In this document: positions 51,648 to 60,349 of the stretch, piece by piece
Layout of the letters: each line of letters starts with the position of its first letter
Numbering within the stretch: position 1 is the stretch's first letter
Assembly: GCA_036733925.1 (NCBI GenBank)
Contig: DAIMZO010000003.1
Coordinates: 1 to 64,000 of the forward strand
DNA length: 64,000 nucleotides
Source of the DNA: UBA2897 sp036733925
Lineage (GTDB): Bacteria; Bacillota; Negativicutes; Selenomonadales; Selenomonadaceae
Reading direction: 5' to 3'
The notes under the pieces: generated by a model
What the model was told of the DNA's origin: nothing
The model's input: only the letters and a program-made list of their open reading frames with translations
The model's database searches: none
Made by a program: the position numbers and the translations under genes

Positions 51648-51689
51648 AAACTTGTTTCTTTCTGAAGCAAAGAGAGGGAGGGTTTTTCT

Positions 51690-53006
51690 TTGACAGCATT
51701 GCTGGAAAGGGTTTTCCACCTGCAGGAAAAGCATACGACCGTGCGCACCGAGCTCGTCGCGGGGATGACGACGTTCATTGCGCTCGCGTATATCCTGTTC
51801 GTGAACCCGAATATCTTGAGTGAAGCGGGCATACCGAAGGAGGCGGCCATCGCCGCGACCATCTGGATTGCCGCGCTGACGTCGTTCGCGATGGGTGTCG
51901 TCGCGAACTACCCGGTCGCGCTGGCGCCGGGCATGGGTCTCAACGCGTTCTTCGCGTACTACGTCTGCGGGACGCTGGGGCTGCCTTGGCAGGTCGCGCT
52001 CGGCGCGGTGTTCTTCTCGGGCGTGTTCTTCCTGATCCTGACAATCGGCGGGATTCGGCAGGCCATCATCAACGCCGTGCCGCATCCGCTGAAGGTCGCG
52101 ATCGGCGTCGGCATCGGCATGTTCATCGCGTTCATCGGCCTGAAGGGCACGGGGCTCATCGTGCCGGATAAGGCAACGTTCATCGCGCTCGGCTCGGTCA
52201 CGAAACCGACGACCCTGCTCGCGTGCCTCGACCTGCTGTTCACGGCCATCCTGATGGCACGCAATGTGCAGGGTGCCATCTTGATCGGCATCGTCGTCAC
52301 GACGATCGTCTCGATGTGCGTGGGCCTTTCGCCCGTGCCGCATGGCATCGGGGATATCGTCTCGGGATCCTTCCCGAGCATGGCCGGCACGTTCGGCCAG
52401 CTCGACCTCGCGGGGGCATGGAACTACGGCATTTTCTCGATCATCTTCACGTTCACGATCGTCGAGCTTTTCGATAACATGGGCACATTGATTGGCCTGA
52501 CCGCGCGCGCGAACCTCGTGCGCAAAGACGGCACGATCGAGAACCTCGACCGCGCGCTGACGACGGACGCCGTCGGCACGATTCTGTCATCAATCTTCGG
52601 TACGTCGACGGTCACGAGCTATGTCGAGAGCGCCGCGGGCGTCGCGGCGGGCGGCAAGACGGGCCTGACGGCCGTGACGGTCGCCGTGTTCTTCCTGCTC
52701 ACGCTGTTCTTCGCGCCGGTCATCGGGCTCGTGCCGGGCTTTGCGACGGCGCCGGCCCTCGTGCTCGTCGGCGCGCTGATGATGGCTGACGTCGGCAAAA
52801 TCAACTTCCGTGATTTCACGGAGGGCCTGCCGGCATTCCTGACCATCATCATGATGCCGATGACGGGCTCCATCGCGAACGGTTTCGCGTTCGGCTTCGT
52901 GAGCTACACATTCCTGAAGACACTTGCCGGCAAGGGCCGCGAGGTCTCGTGGATCCTCTGGATCGTGACGGCCGCGTTCCTCATCAACCTCGCGATGCGT
53001 TCGTAA
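51690..53006 (+). CDS. Purine base permease (NCS2, AzgA/PbuG type)
   Basis: This 438-residue inner-membrane symporter takes up hypoxanthine, guanine or adenine. Hallmarks of the AzgA branch are the start TELVAGMTTFIALAYILFVNP and the motifs PVALAPGMGLNAFF, FTIVELFDNMGTLIG and FGTSTVTSYVESAAG. About 12-14 membrane segments are seen. The start is TTG 51690, with GGGAGGG (51676-51682) seven bases upstream. It has its own promoter, behind the remnant under the ZTP riboswitch. A metal-binding lipoprotein gene follows after 24 bases. Confidence 0.92.
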   Translation: MTALLERVFHLQEKHTTVRTELVAGMTTFIALAYILFVNPNILSEAGIPKEAAIAATIWIAALTSFAMGVVANYPVALAPGMGLNAFFAYYVCGTLGLPWQVALGAVFFSGVFFLILTIGGIRQAIINAVPHPLKVAIGVGIGMFIAFIGLKGTGLIVPDKATFIALGSVTKPTTLLACLDLLFTAILMARNVQGAILIGIVVTTIVSMCVGLSPVPHGIGDIVSGSFPSMAGTFGQLDLAGAWNYGIFSIIFTFTIVELFDNMGTLIGLTARANLVRKDGTIENLDRALTTDAVGTILSSIFGTSTVTSYVESAAGVAAGGKTGLTAVTVAVFFLLTLFFAPVIGLVPGFATAPALVLVGALMMADVGKINFRDFTEGLPAFLTIIMMPMTGSIANGFAFGFVSYTFLKTLAGKGREVSWILWIVTAAFLINLAMRS

Positions 53007-53030
53007 TCCATTTCAATAGGAGAAAAAGAT

Positions 53031-53939
53031 TTGAAGAAGATTCTCAGCATTGGCCTGCTCCTGCTGCTCGTGCTTGCCATGGCGGGATGCGGCGGGCAGA
53101 GCGCTCAGCGCGCGAAGTCGTCGCATGATGGCAAATACCGCATCGTGACCTCGTTCTATCCGATGTACATCGACGTCATCAACATCACGAAAGGCGTGGA
53201 CGGCGTCGAGGTCGTGAACATGACGAAGCCGCAGACGGGCTGCCTGCACGACTACCAGCTCACGACGGAGGACATGAAGACGCTCGAGACGGCGGATGCG
53301 TTCGTCGTGAACGGCGGGGGCATGGAGTCGTTCCTCGACAAGGCCGCCGCGCAGAACAAGGACATGAAAATCATCAATGCGTCGGACGCGGAGGACATCG
53401 ATTTCCTGAAGGACGGCGACGAGGATAACCCGCATGTCTGGCTCAGCGTGACGTATTCCATCGCGCAGGTCAAGGCTATTGCGAAGCAGCTCGCGGAGGC
53501 CGACCCGGCACATGCGGACGCGTACAAAAAGAACGCGCTCGACTACGTCATGAAGCTCGAGAAGCTCCGCGACGACATGCACGCGGCTATCGACCTGCTG
53601 CCGCATAAGGACATCGTGACCTTCCACGAGGCGTTCCCGTATTTCGCGAAAGAGTTCAAGCTGAACATCATCAGCGTCGTCGAACGCGAGCCGGGCACGG
53701 AGCCGACGCCGGCCGAGCTCGAGAAGATCATCGCGCAGGTGAATGCCCTGCCGGTCAAGGTTCTGTTCACGGAGCCGCAGTACTCGCCGTCGGCCGCCGA
53801 GACCATCGCGCGCGAGACCGGGGCCAAGATCTATCCGCTCGACCCCGTCGTGACCGGCGAGGCCACGCCCGACGCGGCGGACGCCTACCTCGACGCGATG
53901 CGCAAGAATATGGAGACCCTGCAGCAGGCGCTGCAATAA
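53031..53939 (+). CDS. Zinc/manganese ABC transporter substrate-binding lipoprotein
   Basis: This 302-residue lipoprotein has lipobox LAMAGC (Cys near residue 20) and belongs to the cluster 9 (ZnuA/TroA/AdcA) receptors. Metal ligands are likely His in TGCLHDYQLT, His in NPHVWLS, His in FHEAFPYFA and the late Asp in YPLDP. No histidine-rich loop is present, which is more usual for manganese or low-load zinc receptors. Permease and ATPase genes are not adjacent. The start is TTG 53031, with AGGAG upstream. A terminator follows. Confidence 0.88.
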   Translation: MKKILSIGLLLLLVLAMAGCGGQSAQRAKSSHDGKYRIVTSFYPMYIDVINITKGVDGVEVVNMTKPQTGCLHDYQLTTEDMKTLETADAFVVNGGGMESFLDKAAAQNKDMKIINASDAEDIDFLKDGDEDNPHVWLSVTYSIAQVKAIAKQLAEADPAHADAYKKNALDYVMKLEKLRDDMHAAIDLLPHKDIVTFHEAFPYFAKEFKLNIISVVEREPGTEPTPAELEKIIAQVNALPVKVLFTEPQYSPSAAETIARETGAKIYPLDPVVTGEATPDAADAYLDAMRKNMETLQQALQ

Positions 53940-53948
53940 AGCATCAGA

Positions 53949-53980
53949 AGCTTTCTCTTCGGAGAAGGCTTTTTTTGTAT
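53949..53980 (+). terminator. Intrinsic terminator before ctsR
   Basis: AAGCTTTCTC and GAGAAGGCTT pair around TTCG and are followed by seven T. Confidence 0.85.
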
Positions 53981-53986
53981 TCGGGC

Positions 53987-54015
53987 TTGCAAAAAAGCAA
54001 AAAGACAAATATAAT
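53987..54015 (+). promoter_or_regulatory. Promoter of the ctsR-mcsAB-clpC operon
   Basis: TTGCAA (53987-53992) and TATAAT (54010-54015) are 17 bases apart. Confidence 0.85.
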
Positions 54016-54028
54016 AGAGGTAACCAAT

Positions 54029-54043
54029 AGTCAAATGGTCAAA
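54029..54043. promoter_or_regulatory. CtsR-operator-like heptad repeat
   Basis: AGTCAAA (54029-54035) and GGTCAAA (54037-54043) are direct heptads of the CtsR type, just after the start of transcription. The usual spacer is three bases, whereas here it is one. Confidence 0.55.
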
Positions 54044-54126
54044 AAATGGGCCGTGCATGCCGGCCAGAGGAAAAACGGCTGGCTCCGCACTCTCATTCCT
54101 CGTTTTATCTTATGAAGGTGAGTATC

Positions 54127-54579
54127 ATGAGAAATATTGCAGACCTCATCGAGGCGTACATCCTCCGGCAGCTCGCAGAGAACCAGGACGGCACGGTCGA
54201 GCTGCGCCGCACGGATATCGCGGACAAGATCTCGTGTGCGCCGTCGCAGATCTCGTACGTGCTGAGCACGCGCTTCACGCCGGCCAAGGGGTTCTCGGTC
54301 GAGTCGCGGCGCGGCCTCGGCGGCTACATCCGCATCGTGCAGGTGCCGATGAAGAACCTCGTCTATCAGGACATGCTCTCGAAGATCGACGAGCACACGT
54401 CGCTGAAAACGGCCGCATCGATGGTCAACTATCTGCTGAATCAGGACATGATCACGGCGCGCGAGGGCGCGTTGCTCATGCAGGTGCTGACGGCGGTCTA
54501 CGGCTCCGACGAGGTGTCGGACGAGGCGCGCATGCACCTGCTGAAATCCCTGATCCACACGCTCGAGAATTTCTCGTAG
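54127..54579 (+). CDS. ctsR: Heat-shock repressor CtsR
   Basis: This 150-residue winged-helix repressor shuts off clp genes at normal temperature and is inactivated on heat or arginine phosphorylation. The N-terminus NIADLIEAYILRQLAE, the DNA-binding part with RRTDIADKISCAPSQISYVL and the wing RRGLGGYIRI (glycine-rich thermosensor) are clear. ATG 54127 follows GAAGGTGAG. It leads the operon ctsR-mcsA-mcsB-clpC and probably represses it through the site at 54029. Confidence 0.95.
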   Translation: MRNIADLIEAYILRQLAENQDGTVELRRTDIADKISCAPSQISYVLSTRFTPAKGFSVESRRGLGGYIRIVQVPMKNLVYQDMLSKIDEHTSLKTAASMVNYLLNQDMITAREGALLMQVLTAVYGSDEVSDEARMHLLKSLIHTLENFS

Positions 54580-54627
54580 TCTGCCAGGCATCGCGAGGTA
54601 CGAGAAATCCGGAAAGAGGGGAAAGCT

Positions 54628-55194
54628 ATGTTATGTGACGATTGCGGCCGCAATGAGGCGGTCATCCATATCACGCAGATCGGCCCGGACGGGCGGGTCG
54701 AGAAGAATCTCTGCGAGCATTGCGCGTCGAAGTACGGTGACTTTCTGTTCCAGCCGCGAACGGGCGCGAAGGATATGTCGGTCAACGACTTTCTGAAGGG
54801 CATCTTCAGTCACGGCGACAACGCGCCGGAGGTGCCGGCACCGAAGGGGCAGCCGGAGCTCGTCTGCCCGAACTGCGGCATGAGCTACAGCGATTTTCTG
54901 CAGACCGGCAAGATCGGCTGCTCGGTCTGCTACAGCACGTTCCGTGACCAGCTCGAGCCCGTCCTGCGGCGCATCCACGGGTCGAGCACGCACAGCGGCA
55001 AGGTACCGCGCCGGAGCGGCGGCACGCTCGTATTGAAGCAGCAGATCGCGCAGCTCGCGCGCAAGCAGCAGGAGGCCGTCGCACGCGAGGCCTATGAGCA
55101 GGCCGCGTCGTACCGCGACCAGATCCGCGCATTGCGCGGGCAGCTCGCGCAGGAGGAGCAGCAGGGACAGACGGAAGGGGGCGGTCGCGCATGA
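54628..55194 (+). CDS. mcsA: McsA, activator of the McsB arginine kinase
   Basis: This 188-residue zinc protein activates McsB. Four cysteine pairs are visible: Cys3/Cys6, Cys29/Cys32, Cys80/Cys83 and Cys98/Cys101. A UVR-type helical motif (LARKQQEAVAREAYEQAASY) ends the protein. It overlaps mcsB by four bases. The operon order is that of Bacillus. Confidence 0.93.
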   Translation: MLCDDCGRNEAVIHITQIGPDGRVEKNLCEHCASKYGDFLFQPRTGAKDMSVNDFLKGIFSHGDNAPEVPAPKGQPELVCPNCGMSYSDFLQTGKIGCSVCYSTFRDQLEPVLRRIHGSSTHSGKVPRRSGGTLVLKQQIAQLARKQQEAVAREAYEQAASYRDQIRALRGQLAQEEQQGQTEGGGRA

Positions 55195-56258
55195 AGACGG
55201 TCGACGCTTTCCTGCGCGAGGAAACGCCAGGATACTACGGGGACGGCCGCGACAGCGACGTCGTGCTCGCGAGCCGTGTGCGTCTCGCCCGCAACTGCAA
55301 GGAGATTCCGTTCCCGAACCGGGCGGGCGAGAACCAGCTCGCCGAGGTGCAGCTGCGCGTCGAGAAGCTCATGCCCGGCATCGGGCAGACGCTCGGGCGG
55401 GACTTCTACCGGCTCGACATGGAGCACCTCTCACTCGTCCAGCGCGGCGTGCTCGCGGAGAAAGCCTTCATCAGCCCGAAATTCATGCAGACGCCGCAGC
55501 ACCGCGTCGCGTTCATCAGCGAGGACGAGCACATCAGCCTGCTCATCAACGAGGAGGATCATCTGCGCATCCAGTGCATGGCGCCGGGCTTCGACCTTGC
55601 GGCACCGGCGGCGCTCGCCTCGAAGATCGACGACCTGTTCGAGGCTGAGCTCGACGTCGCGTTCGATGAGAAGATGGGATACCTGACTTCGTGCCCGACA
55701 AATCTCGGCACGGGTCTGCGCGCGGTGGTGCTGCTGCACCTGCCGGGCCTCACCGCGACGAAGAATCTCGCGGGCATCGTGAACTTGTCGCCGCAGCTCG
55801 GCCTTGCCGTGCGCCCCATCTGGGGGAACGGCAAGGAGAACGCGGGCGATCTCTACTATATCTCGAACCAGCTGACGCTCGGATTCTCCGAGGCCGAGCT
55901 GCTCGCGAACATGAAGAGCACGGTGCAGGAGATTATCGAGCACGAGCGCGAGGCACGGAAGTCCCTCGCGATGTACGCGAAGGACGGGCTCGAGGACGAT
56001 GTCTGGCGGGCCTACGGCACGTTGCGCTACGCGCGCTCCATCTCGGAGCAGGAGGCCATGCGCATCCTGTCGAAGCTGCGCCTCGGCGTCGAGCTGAAGC
56101 TGCTGCATGAGACGGATACTCATACTTGCCACGCCATCCTGACGGGCAGTCAGCCCGCTTTTCTCAAGAATCTCGCGGAAAATGAGAACCTATCCAAGAA
56201 GGAAATCGACCGCTGCCGGGCGAAATATATCCGGGAACGGTTGGATACACAGAATTGA
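55191..56258 (+). CDS. mcsB: Protein-arginine kinase McsB
   Basis: This 355-residue enzyme phosphorylates arginines on damaged proteins and on CtsR, marking them for ClpC-ClpP. The ATP:guanido phosphotransferase domain shows SRVRLARNCKEIPFPN, SEDEHISLL and GYLTSCPTNLGTGLRA, with the catalytic Cys in TSCPTN. A C-terminal helical domain with the phosphoarginine-binding surface follows. Length is typical. Confidence 0.95.
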   Translation: MKTVDAFLREETPGYYGDGRDSDVVLASRVRLARNCKEIPFPNRAGENQLAEVQLRVEKLMPGIGQTLGRDFYRLDMEHLSLVQRGVLAEKAFISPKFMQTPQHRVAFISEDEHISLLINEEDHLRIQCMAPGFDLAAPAALASKIDDLFEAELDVAFDEKMGYLTSCPTNLGTGLRAVVLLHLPGLTATKNLAGIVNLSPQLGLAVRPIWGNGKENAGDLYYISNQLTLGFSEAELLANMKSTVQEIIEHEREARKSLAMYAKDGLEDDVWRAYGTLRYARSISEQEAMRILSKLRLGVELKLLHETDTHTCHAILTGSQPAFLKNLAENENLSKKEIDRCRAKYIRERLDTQN

Positions 56259-56315
56259 GAGCCACGGCCCGGAGCTGGCGGCTCCCGCGCAGAACACGCG
56301 AATTGAGGGATTACT

Positions 56316-58818
56316 ATGCAGAAAGAACCACAACTGACGGAGCGTGCCAAGCACGTCATCCAATATGCGCAGTTCATCGCCAAGCGGCTGAGCCTCGACT
56401 ATACGGATACGGAGCATCTGCTCGTCGGTCTCGTCCATGAGAGCGGGAGCCTTGCAGCCGAGGCACTTGAGGCGGCCAGCGTGACCTTTGAGGATGTCGT
56501 CTCTGCCACGAAAGAGCTTGCGGATCAGGAGATATCCCCGTTCCCAATCATCGGCCCGATGCCGTACTTCACGCCGCGCGCGCGCCGCGTCATCGACCAC
56601 GCAATCGGGGAGGCGCAGCATCTGAAAGACCCGTTCGTCGGCACGGAGCATATCCTGCTCGCCCTGCTCGACGAGCAGGAGGGCGGTGCGGCAGAAATCC
56701 TGCACCAGCTCGGCGTGAATGCAGACAATCTCGCGGACGATGTGTTCGCACGCATGGAGAAGGTGCCGGCGGGCGGCGAGGACGACAGCCTGAAGCAGGG
56801 GCAGGACAGCGCGCGGGAGACGCCAATCCTGAATCGCTATGGCCGTGACCTGACCGCAGCGGCCGAAAAGGGGAAACTCGATCCCGTCATCGGCCGGAAA
56901 AAGGAGATTACGCGCGTTGTGCAGATCCTGTCGCGCCGCACGAAGAACAACCCGATCCTGATCGGCGAGCCGGGTGTCGGCAAGACCGCCATCGCGGAGG
57001 GGCTCGCCGCACGCATCGCGGAGGGGACGGTTCCCTTTATGCTGCAGGGCAAGCGCGTCTACACGCTCTCGATGGCCTCGGTCGTTGCCGGCGCGAAGTT
57101 CCGCGGCGAGTTCGAGGAGCGCATGAAGGGCATCATCGAGGAGCTCCGGCAGAGTGGCAAGATCATCCTGTTCATCGACGAGCTGCACACGCTCGTCGGC
57201 GCCGGGGCCGGCGAGGGCGCGCTTGACGCGTCGAACATCCTGAAACCGGCGCTCTCGCGCGGCGAGATCCAGATCATCGGCGCGACGACGCTCGACGAGT
57301 ACAGGAAGCGCTTTGAGAAGGATGCGGCATTGTCGCGGCGCTTCCAGACCGTGCTCATCGAGGAGCCGACGGAGGCGGAGGCCATCGAGATCCTGCGCGG
57401 CCTGCGCGGGCGCTATGAGTCGTTCCACCACGCGAAGATCCAGGACGCGGCGCTCGAGGCCGCCGTGAAGCTCTCGAAACGCTACATCCCGAACCGCTTC
57501 CTGCCCGACAAGGCCATCGACCTGATGGACGAGGCCGCGGCCAAGGTGCGCATCGACCACGCGGAGAACCCGGAGGAGATCCGCGGCATCCGCCGTGAGA
57601 TGGAGTCCCTGCAAAGCGAGAAGCAGGAGGCCATCCACGCGCAGGACTACGAGAAGGCCGCGTCCCTCCGCGACCGCGAGCAGAAGGTCAAAGACCGCCT
57701 CGACGCCGCGAAGAAGGACTGGGAGGAAAAGGAGCAGGGCAGCATCCAGGTCACGGCGAAAGATGTCGCGGACATCGTCGCGGAGTGGACGGGCATCCCC
57801 GTCGCGAAGCTCGCGGCGAAGGAATCCGACCGCCTGCTGCACCTTGAAAAGACGCTGTCGCAGCGCGTCGTCGGCCAGGAGGAGGCTGTGGCCGCCGTCT
57901 CGCGGGCCATCCGCCGCGCGCGTGCCGGCCTCAAAGACCCGCGTCGGCCCATCGGCTCTTTCCTGTTCCTCGGTCCGACGGGCGTCGGCAAGACCGAGCT
58001 CGCGAAGACACTCGCGCGCACGCTGTTCGGCACGGAGGATGCGGTCATCCGCTTCGATATGTCCGAGTACATGGAGAAATACTCCGTCTCGCGCCTCGTC
58101 GGCGCGCCTCCGGGCTATGTCGGCTACGACGAGGGCGGGCAGCTTACGGATGCCGTGCGCCGCAAGCCATACTCCATCATCCTGCTCGACGAGATCGAGA
58201 AGGCCAGCCCCGATGTGTTCAACATTCTGCTGCAGGTGCTCGATGATGGACGTTTGACGGATGGGCAGGGTCGGCAGTCCGACTTCACGAACACGGTCAT
58301 CATCATGACGTCGAATGCCGGTGCGGAATACCTGCGCGACGCGAAGACCATGGGATTCGCGGCGCATGAGGAGACGCGCGAATCGAAAGACCGCGATGCG
58401 AAGAAGCTCGTGCTCGAGGCCGTGCGCCGCATGTTCAAGCCGGAGTTCCTGAACCGCATCGATGAGATGGTCGTGTTCCATCCGCTCGGGCGCGCGGAGC
58501 TCGGCAAGATCGTCGATATCCTGCTCGCCGGCGTGCGCGGCCGCCTCGAGGAGAAGGGCCTGAAGCTCGTGTTCTCGCCGTCCGCGAAGCAGCTGCTGAT
58601 CGAGCAGGGGACGGACGCGCGTTACGGGGCCCGGCCGCTGCGCCGCGCCATCAGCCGCATGGTCGAGGACGCGCTCGCCGAGAAGCTGCTCGCGCGCGCG
58701 TTCCGCCGCGGCGATATCATCTATGTGNNNNNNNNNNAAGCTCGAATTCGTGCGGCGGCGCGCGCCGAAGACCGCGGGCCGCAAGAGCGCCGCGATGAAA
58801 GCCCATGCAGGGGCGTAA
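56316..58818 (+). CDS. clpC: ATP-dependent Clp protease ATP-binding subunit ClpC
   Basis: This hexameric unfoldase of about 834 residues feeds proteins to ClpP. In order come the double Clp N-domain, AAA+ module 1 with Walker A GEPGVGKTA, a middle domain with a UVR-like helix pair (EAIHAQDYEKAASLRDRE) and AAA+ module 2 with GPTGVGKTE. Ten N (58728-58737) interrupt the C-terminus. The true frame resumes with KLEFVRRRAP and ends at TAA 58816-58818. The gap length of ten is arbitrary, since it breaks the frame. GAGGG precedes the ATG. Confidence 0.93.
58728..58737. other. Assembly gap (ten N) inside clpC
   Basis: Ten unknown bases join two contigs or hide a low-quality stretch. Codons before and after agree with one ClpC C-terminus only if the gap is a multiple of three. 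Confidence 0.95.
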
Positions 58819-58878
58819 CCGGCTGGCCCCCGAGGGGGGCGGCCTGTTGCGGGGCCTATATAACTTTATCCTGAATCT

Positions 58879-58917
58879 CGTATGGTCCATCGTCTGGCTC
58901 GGAAGATGGGCCATACG
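58879..58917. other. Hairpin between clpC and radA
   Basis: A 13-bp stem with one G-T pair (58879-58891 with 58905-58917) closes a 13-base loop. The following sequence (TCTGCTTTT) is only mildly T-rich, so it may be a weak terminator or an attenuator before radA. Confidence 0.6.
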
Positions 58918-58953
58918 TCTGCTTTTGGCGATCTGGAGGAGGCTTCGTTCATA

Positions 58954-60348
58954 ATGCCGAAGAAGAGGAAGACGGTCTACGTCTGCCAGGAGTGCGGCTA
59001 CGACACGCCAAAATGGCTTGGGAAATGCCCGGGCTGCGGCGCATGGAATACGATGGTCGAGGAAGTGCTGCCCGATGAGCCTGCGGGAAAGGGGGCGGCG
59101 TCTGGCGTTGCGCTCGGACTTTCGGACGCCGCGAAGCCAAAGCCCATCGGCGAGGTCGAGACGCGGGATTTGCCGCGCTTCTCGACGCATTCCGGGGAGC
59201 TCGACCGTGTGCTCGGCGGCGGTGTCGTGCCGGGCTCGATGGTGCTGATCGTCGGCGATCCGGGTGTCGGCAAGTCGAGCCTGACACTCGCGGTCTGCGC
59301 GGATGTTGCGCGCACGGGCAAGCGCGTGCTCTACGTGACGGGCGAGGAGAGCACGCGGCAGGTGCGCATGCGCGCGGACAGGCTCGGCGCGCTCGCGGAC
59401 ACGCTCTACGTCGTCAGCGAGACGAACCTCGACACGATCGTCACGCATATCGCGAACGTGAAGCCGGAGCTCCTCGTCATCGACTCGATCCAGACGATGT
59501 TCCGGCCGGCTCTTGCGAGCGCGCCGGGGTCGGTCTCGCAGGTGCGCGAGAGCGCGGCAGAGCTGCTGCGCATCGCGAAGACGAACGGCATCGCGGCATT
59601 CGTCATCGGGCATGTGACGAAGGACGGGAACCTCGCGGGGCCGCGCGTGCTCGAGCATATCGTCGACACGGTCCTGTATTTCGAAGGCGAGCGCAACGCC
59701 GAGTACCGCGTGCTGCGCGCGGTCAAGAACCGCTTCGGCAGCACGAACGAGATTGGGCTGTTTGAGATGCGCGACAGCGGGCTCGCGGATGTGCCGGATG
59801 CGTCGAAGCTGTTCCTTTCTGACCGGCAGGAGGACAGCGGCTCGGTCATCATTCCGACGGTCGAGGGCACGCGGCCACTGCTCGTCGAGCTGCAGGCGCT
59901 CGTCGCGCCGACGCCGTACGTGCCGCCGCGCCGCACGGCGGACTCCATCGACATCAAGCGGATCCAGCTGCTGCTCGCTGTGCTCGAGAAGCGCGTGCAT
60001 CTCTCCATCGGCGCCTGCGATGTCTACGTCAAGGTCGCGGGCGGTATCCGCATCGATGAGCCAGCCGCCGACCTCGGCATCTGCGCCGCGATGGCGTCGA
60101 GCTTCTCGAGCCGCCTGCTGCGGCCGAAGACCGTCCTGTTCGGCGAGGTTGGCCTGTCCGGCGAGGTACGCGCCGTGAGCCAGGCCGAGACCCGCGTGCG
60201 TGAGGCCGCGCGCCTCGGCTTCACGTCCGCCGTGTTGCCGATGAAGAACTGCCGCCAGCTCGAGGGCGAGAACCTCGGTCTGACGCTCTACGGCGCCGAG
60301 ACCGTCCGTCAGGCCCTGAGCCTTGCCATGCCGCGCGAAAAGGGGTAA
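58954..60348 (+). CDS. radA: DNA repair protein RadA
   Basis: This 464-residue RecA-like helicase promotes branch migration in recombinational repair and natural transformation. A C4 zinc finger lies at the N-terminus (Cys11, Cys14, Cys25, Cys28). The Walker A GDPGVGKSS and the RadA-specific KNRFGSTNE motif follow. The C-terminal Lon-protease-like domain has AGGIRIDEPAADLGI. ATG 58954 follows GGAGGAGG by eleven bases. The link to clpC is usual for Firmicutes. Confidence 0.95.
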   Translation: MPKKRKTVYVCQECGYDTPKWLGKCPGCGAWNTMVEEVLPDEPAGKGAASGVALGLSDAAKPKPIGEVETRDLPRFSTHSGELDRVLGGGVVPGSMVLIVGDPGVGKSSLTLAVCADVARTGKRVLYVTGEESTRQVRMRADRLGALADTLYVVSETNLDTIVTHIANVKPELLVIDSIQTMFRPALASAPGSVSQVRESAAELLRIAKTNGIAAFVIGHVTKDGNLAGPRVLEHIVDTVLYFEGERNAEYRVLRAVKNRFGSTNEIGLFEMRDSGLADVPDASKLFLSDRQEDSGSVIIPTVEGTRPLLVELQALVAPTPYVPPRRTADSIDIKRIQLLLAVLEKRVHLSIGACDVYVKVAGGIRIDEPAADLGICAAMASSFSSRLLRPKTVLFGEVGLSGEVRAVSQAETRVREAARLGFTSAVLPMKNCRQLEGENLGLTLYGAETVRQALSLAMPREKG

Positions 60349-60349
60349 G

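Noticed and set aside
56190..58784. 864-residue minus-strand frame over mcsB/clpC
   Set aside because: A shadow of clpC that also crosses the N gap.
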